Shown: in pieces, positions 59,821-64,000 of the stretch
Numbering within the stretch: the first letter of the stretch is position 1
How the letters are laid out: each line of letters starts with the position of its first letter
Assembly: GCA_963973915.1 (NCBI GenBank)
Contig: CAXBBM010000002.1
Location: forward strand, 229,032 to 293,031
Direction of reading: 5' to 3'
Origin: Polycyclovorans sp002706265
GTDB taxonomy: Bacteria > Pseudomonadota > Gammaproteobacteria > Nevskiales > Nevskiaceae
DNA: 64,000 bases
Notes under the pieces: model-generated
Databases searched by the model: none
Told to the model about the DNA's origin: nothing
The model's input: the letters and a program-made list of their open reading frames with translations, nothing else
Program-made: the position numbers and the translations under genes

Positions 59821-62346
59821 TCAGAACTGATACTTGACGAAGAAGCCCAGATTGTCCCGGTCGGCCAGCAGGTTGTTGCGCCCCGCGCCGCCAAAGAGGT
59901 TGTAGACGATGCTCACTGACATGGCCTTCTCGTAGCGGAACTCAAGAATCGATGTCAGCGAGTACCGTCCCTCAACGAAGTTGAAGTTGGGCGCAGGTGA
60001 ATTCCCGACCACGTCGTGCTGCCACAAGAAAAGCGGGGCAATGCTGATCGAGGGTAAGACCGACTCGTAAAGGATGCGACTGACGATCCGGTAACCGCCC
60101 GAGAAGGCATTTGCAAACGACTGGCGCGCCGCTTGATAGGGATTGAAACGGATGCCATCGGGGCCGACGGTGCAGGCTGGATTTGTCGAGCAGGCCAATC
60201 TTGAGCCGTCGGCGCCACTCCCATCTGCGCCGGCGCTGGCGTGGGTATAAGCGGTCAGGGGGCCTTCGATCTGCAACTTGTCGAAGTCAGGGAAATCGAG
60301 GACGTGCATCGCCGAGGCCTCGTAGGCGAACAGCACCTGGTCGGCTCCGATCCAGTTTTCTGACGCGCCATACAGGCGGGTTGCCCCAAGCGTGTATTGC
60401 AGCGCGTTGGAGCGGATATAGCCCTTGATGCGGCTATTCGGAGGGTTCTCGCCCAGCGTGCCGCCGCGGTAGGGGATGATGAAATTGGGGAACGAGCGCG
60501 CCGCGTTCGGCACCCCCGCCAGCAGCAGGAACACGGTGTCCTGGTAAGGCGTTTCGCCGTTGGCATCCACGAAGTTGCCATTGTCATAGACGATGACTTG
60601 TCCGGTGGTGTTTTGCCCCGTCACCGTCTGGTTGCCGGTGCTGTTTTCGCCAAACGACAGCGCCGCCGCGGTCCCCGCGCATCGCACCGTGTCCGGGGTG
60701 CAGCTGGCGAGCGTGGTTCCTTGGGCGGCGAAGCCAAGATCGACCACCGACACCTGTAACGGCAGATTGGGTCGATAGGCGACTTCGCCTTGCAAGGCGT
60801 ATTGCCCGAACGTGGTGTTGAAGCTCAACCCAAACAGCTGAATGTCTTCGGGGTAGGTGAGCTGCACCTTGGCGCTGTCGAAGGGGACGATCTCGCTCAG
60901 CGGCCTGCCGGGCTGGAACACCAGAAGGTTGGCGACCCCGGTAACGGCGTCCAGCGGCGTGCCGTCGACGCCGATCTGTCCCAGAAGTGCCGGGCGCTGT
61001 GCCAATACGCTGGCGAAATCGACGACGGCCTGGACGACACCCGGCGTGTACTCGGTCAGCGAAAGGTTGGGGCAGAGGGTCAGAATTTCGAAGGTGTTCA
61101 GCGCGTCCCGATTTTGTGGATTGCCTGCGGCCCGCATGCAGCTTGCGTTGGCCGAATAGACATCGACGTAGGGGAGCCGGGAGTGATAGTTCATGAAGTA
61201 CGCGCCGAACTGCGTCCCGTTGTTCAGATCCTCGGCATAGTATTCAAGGCTAAAGCCGTATTGCCCCGCGCTGTCGGGTTCGTCGTCCCGTTCGCGGCCG
61301 ATGGTCAGCGTGGTTCGCGCCACAAGGCCCAGCGGATTGGCCAGACGCCGGCCCAGTTTGTCGAAGTCGTCCGGCGCGGAGCCGAAACTGGCGTTGAGCA
61401 CGTCCTCGCCCAGATTGTTGACGCCCAGGTCGATGAAGGACATAAACGACCCCGGTGGCGGAATGTCCACGGGCTGCCATTCGAGCTGATAAAAGGCGGT
61501 GAACGCCAGGTTGGTCGAGAACGCCGTGGACATGCTGATCATGTTGACGGGGACGTACAGGTCCTCCAGCAGCGCATTGCCCAGACGGAAAATATTGTTG
61601 GCGTTGACCGGGTTGGCCTGGCTGAGGCTGTTGAGAATCGTGACCGTGCTCTCGCCCCAGTTGACGACCTGACGCCCGAGCCGGAACACCACTTCTTGCC
61701 CGGCCACATCGACAGGCTTGGTGAGGTGCACATCGAGCAGGTCGTAGAAACGGAACTCGTCGGCGATTTCGTCAGAGCGCTCCTGCCGTACCAACGCGCC
61801 GCGGCCGAGCGTGGCCGGAAAGTAGCGGTTGGCAAAGGGATCGCCCCGGGTCAGCACCGATTCGAAGTTCTCCGGCGTCACCTTGTTCGGGTGGGTTTCC
61901 GTGAAGTTGTAGTTGACCGGGTCATAGACGCCGCGGCCGCGCACGAACAATTCGTAGTCCCGCCAACGCAGCTTGACGTCGTTGTTGAGGACAAACGGCG
62001 CTTGCGTGACGTCGCCCTTGTCGTAGTTGAGGTTGCCATCGTCGAAATTCATCGAGCCCTGGCCGGGGGCGTCGCGAAGCCGAGCCGCTGGGTAGTCCTG
62101 CTCGCGGACGACCCCCTGGCAGAGTTGGAAGATTCCCTGACAGACGTCGGGGTTGATGTTCGATTTTCCGACCAGATCATTGGAGCGACTCTCAATCCGG
62201 AACTGCACCCCGGCAGTCAATGAATTGTTCGAGATCGCTTCAAGCTCTTCCCCAAACAGTTGGAAGCGGTAGATGCCCGCTTCGGCCGGACTACAAAAAG
62301 CAAACACGTACACCATGGACACGGCTAATAGCAATTGGGTCCGCAT
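59821..62346 (-). CDS. DUF1302 outer-membrane beta-barrel protein
   Basis: Exported protein of 841 residues. I start at MRTQLLL (62346), which has GGAGGGAGAAC directly before it and a signal peptide ending SPAEA; an earlier ATG lacks this. The rest is strand-rich with alternating aromatic residues and ends in a terminal Phe (VKYQF), the mark of outer-membrane barrels. DUF1302 is nearly always paired with DUF1329, as here, in bacteria that take up or convert hydrocarbons, steroids or other lipophiles. Cysteine pairs near 56-65 of the mature region may form disulfides. Confidence 0.88.
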   Translation of the reverse strand: MRTQLLLAVSMVYVFAFCSPAEAGIYRFQLFGEELEAISNNSLTAGVQFRIESRSNDLVGKSNINPDVCQGIFQLCQGVVREQDYPAARLRDAPGQGSMNFDDGNLNYDKGDVTQAPFVLNNDVKLRWRDYELFVRGRGVYDPVNYNFTETHPNKVTPENFESVLTRGDPFANRYFPATLGRGALVRQERSDEIADEFRFYDLLDVHLTKPVDVAGQEVVFRLGRQVVNWGESTVTILNSLSQANPVNANNIFRLGNALLEDLYVPVNMISMSTAFSTNLAFTAFYQLEWQPVDIPPPGSFMSFIDLGVNNLGEDVLNASFGSAPDDFDKLGRRLANPLGLVARTTLTIGRERDDEPDSAGQYGFSLEYYAEDLNNGTQFGAYFMNYHSRLPYVDVYSANASCMRAAGNPQNRDALNTFEILTLCPNLSLTEYTPGVVQAVVDFASVLAQRPALLGQIGVDGTPLDAVTGVANLLVFQPGRPLSEIVPFDSAKVQLTYPEDIQLFGLSFNTTFGQYALQGEVAYRPNLPLQVSVVDLGFAAQGTTLASCTPDTVRCAGTAAALSFGENSTGNQTVTGQNTTGQVIVYDNGNFVDANGETPYQDTVFLLLAGVPNAARSFPNFIIPYRGGTLGENPPNSRIKGYIRSNALQYTLGATRLYGASENWIGADQVLFAYEASAMHVLDFPDFDKLQIEGPLTAYTHASAGADGSGADGSRLACSTNPACTVGPDGIRFNPYQAARQSFANAFSGGYRIVSRILYESVLPSISIAPLFLWQHDVVGNSPAPNFNFVEGRYSLTSILEFRYEKAMSVSIVYNLFGGAGRNNLLADRDNLGFFVKYQF

Positions 62347-62439
62347 GTTCTCCCTCCAGTGCTTGATGCCCTTTGCCATCGTCTGCACCTGAAGATGCGG
62401 ATCGCGGTTTAGGCTTGTCGTAAAGCGTCTTTGTTAAAC

Positions 62440-62467
62440 ACCAGGCCACTGCAGTGCAGGGCCTGGT
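62440..62467 (-). other. Intergenic hairpin between DUF1329 and DUF1302 genes
   Basis: Eight-bp stem ACCAGGCC / GGCCTGGT (62440-62447 with 62460-62467) with a 12-base loop that is itself partly palindromic (ACTGCAGT). It could set the expression ratio of the two genes by attenuation or by blocking decay. There is no strong U-run. Confidence 0.45.
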
Positions 62468-62531
62468 ACCGGCATGCTTTTGTGAATCAGTACGGGTGTT
62501 CCATGGCTGGGCCACCCGATCCTGTCCCGAT

Positions 62532-63896
62532 TTACTTTGCGGCGCGCCTCTGAACGGACGTGGCCTCGAAGTAGGCATCGTCAAACTCAAGCGAGGCGTC
62601 GGTGGGCTTGTCTTCGTTGGCCATTGCCGTCACGAAATAACGACCGCTGTCAAAGTGATAAACCACTTCGGGCACGGAGGTCGTCGTCAGCACATTGCTC
62701 GCCGAGATCAGGTGGCCTTCCTGCAACTGCATCAGCTCGCCCTGATGGTCGTAGTTGTCCCGCGCAAAGATCGACCAGCTGTCTTCGTCGATATAGAAGA
62801 CGATTTTCTTGAAGGTATGACGCAGGTCCGATTTGTTCTCTGCTTCTACCACCCACGCCCGGTGCAGTTCGAAGCGCGGCAGTTCGGGGTTCACATGCTG
62901 GGGGTGGGCAATATCGTCGTACTTGATGGTGTTGCCCGCGATGCGATGCGAGTTGTACGGCATGAACATTTCCCGCTTGCCCACCAGTTTCCAGGTAAAC
63001 CGCTCGAGCACCCCGTTGAACATGTCCACCTGATCATAAAACTGGTGTCCGTCGGTGCCCTCGTAGGGGTTGTCGCAGCACACGGCGGGCGCACGCCGGA
63101 TGCGCTTGAGCGCTGGGGCGTACAGCCAGGCCGCGCGCCCTTCGGGGCCGGTGCCGGCCTTCTCGTGCGCCACGATGAAGGTGCCGGCCAGACGCGGCGG
63201 CGACAGGGTTTCAGACACGTACTTGATCAAGGGGATGCCGGGCTTCAGCTCCACAGGTGGGTCAAGCGTCAGGTTTCCATAATAGAAGTTCACGTCTTCG
63301 ACGATTTTCGTGAGGGTGAAACTCCCATCGAGCTGCACGATCATCTGGTTGTTGTATCGGCGGGCCGTTGTCCCGCGGTACTTCAACTTGTGATTCCAGA
63401 TGGCCTCCGCGCCAGACTGCGGAATGGGAAACGGAATTCCGAGCGTTGCGCCACTCGGGAAGTCGACGCCTTCAAGCGTGGCGGTCGTTGCGTTGGCAAC
63501 CGTTGCGTCGAGAATCTCTTGGGGGAACGTTGCGTTCCGGTGCGTCGGGTAGACATTGATCTTGTAGCTGTCGGGATAACGCTTCAATAATTCGCTGTGC
63601 CCGGCCGTCAGGTTCTCGGCGTACTGCGCCATATTGGCGGCGGTAATGGTGAACACCGGTTTCTCAGCGTCGATTTTCGGATTGGTCGGCCAGAAATCCT
63701 TCAGCGGGCCACTCTGCGACATCGGTGTCCATTCAGGAATGGTGCCCGCCTTGTTTCCCGCCTTTTCGGCGCCTACGGGTGTCAGATCTTGGGTCAGTCG
63801 CGCGGCCTCTTCAGGTGGGGCCTTGGCCAGGCCGGGCTGCACGGCAAGCAGGGACGACGCGGTAAGCGCGGTTCCAAAAAGGTGTATCAAGCGCAT
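62532..63896 (-). CDS. DUF1329 periplasmic protein
   Basis: Exported protein of 454 residues with a signal peptide to about residue 25 (cleavage after GLAKA). A LolA/LolB-like beta fold is likely for the family, suggesting carriage of a lipophilic ligand in the periplasm. Typical segments are PMSQSGPLKDFWP, PTHRNATFP and PAVCCDNPYEGTDG. AGGAG lies seven bases before the ATG at 63896. It is transcribed ahead of DUF1302 and should act with it. Confidence 0.9.
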   Translation of the reverse strand: MRLIHLFGTALTASSLLAVQPGLAKAPPEEAARLTQDLTPVGAEKAGNKAGTIPEWTPMSQSGPLKDFWPTNPKIDAEKPVFTITAANMAQYAENLTAGHSELLKRYPDSYKINVYPTHRNATFPQEILDATVANATTATLEGVDFPSGATLGIPFPIPQSGAEAIWNHKLKYRGTTARRYNNQMIVQLDGSFTLTKIVEDVNFYYGNLTLDPPVELKPGIPLIKYVSETLSPPRLAGTFIVAHEKAGTGPEGRAAWLYAPALKRIRRAPAVCCDNPYEGTDGHQFYDQVDMFNGVLERFTWKLVGKREMFMPYNSHRIAGNTIKYDDIAHPQHVNPELPRFELHRAWVVEAENKSDLRHTFKKIVFYIDEDSWSIFARDNYDHQGELMQLQEGHLISASNVLTTTSVPEVVYHFDSGRYFVTAMANEDKPTDASLEFDDAYFEATSVQRRAAK

Positions 63897-64000
63897 AAAA
63901 AACTCCTCGTATTGTGTTTGTGTGCGACATGCGTCCTGCACCGATTGAACCGCCCCGCCTTTCGAGGAGGCCATTTGGTTTAAGTGCAGGCGGTTAACTC

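Overview
The window is high-GC, densely coded chromosomal DNA from a gammaproteobacterium. The order ctaA-ctaB / rpoH-ftsX-ftsE-ftsY, the rnpB-ahcY-metF block and the DUF1302/DUF1329 pair fit an aerobic, hydrocarbon- or lipid-using lineage. Placement near Nevskiales/Solimonadaceae is inference from gene content; nothing in the window proves it. I saw no tRNA, rRNA, prophage, insertion sequence or CRISPR array.

Region 1 (1-10.2 kb, mostly + strand): the end of biotin synthesis (bioF, bioD), then a complete caa3-type cytochrome c oxidase locus. It holds a DUF2244 membrane protein, subunit II with a fused cytochrome c domain, subunit I, a 46-residue assembly peptide, the copper chaperone CtaG, subunit III, SURF1, an SCO-like CxxxC protein and the heme A pair ctaA-ctaB. 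Perfect hairpin terminators close both ends of this block.

Region 2 (10.2-18.5 kb, - strand): thiD-thiE, then hemL, a DedA/PAP2-like/LssY membrane protein, ftsY, ftsE and ftsX with overlapping ends, then the heat-shock sigma factor rpoH. Region 3 (18.5-22.6 kb) is a ferric-iron ABC importer behind a Fur-box-like palindrome. Region 4 (22.6-28.6 kb) holds ctpA, envC, a rhodanese, grxC, secB, an unassigned protein, a cobalamin-binding-like protein and an SRPBCC protein.

Region 5 (28.6-34.4 kb): the RNase P RNA gene rnpB, whose last ~45-50 bases are repeated three more times downstream. Next come a dyad operator and the methyl-cycle genes ahcY, a GNAT acetyltransferase and metF. A Bax-inhibitor-like membrane protein, a REP pair and an iron alcohol dehydrogenase follow. 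Region 6 (34.4-43.2 kb): an Uup-like ABC-F ATPase, a phosphorelay (PAS histidine kinase, single-domain receiver, Hpt-REC-REC-GGDEF diguanylate cyclase), a glycine-zipper lipoprotein, a HAD phosphatase and rppH.

Region 7 (43.3-63.9 kb) runs almost wholly on the - strand. It is a catabolic island under a MerR-type regulator that carries a lysine-rich tail. In transcription order it encodes an acyl-CoA dehydrogenase, an enoyl-CoA hydratase, a biotin-dependent acyl-CoA carboxylase (beta, alpha), an HMG-CoA-lyase-like enzyme, an SDR, a second acyl-CoA dehydrogenase, an MBL hydrolase, two PaaI thioesterases, a PECR-like SDR and a transglutaminase-like protein. The chemistry resembles leucine/terpenoid (Liu/Atu) carboxylation-lyase degradation. 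Several enzymes depart from the family at key residues, and the first dehydrogenase resembles cyclohexanecarboxyl-CoA dehydrogenases, so the substrate is probably not simply isovaleryl-CoA. Upstream lie SRPBCC/DUF2505 lipid-binding-fold proteins, a twin thioredoxin-fold protein, a PF10118 ferritin-like hydrolase and an exported DUF1302/DUF1329 pair typical of hydrophobic-substrate users.

The observations I rate highest are the wobble-preserving repeats of the rnpB 3' end, the hybrid catabolic cluster and its MerR regulator.
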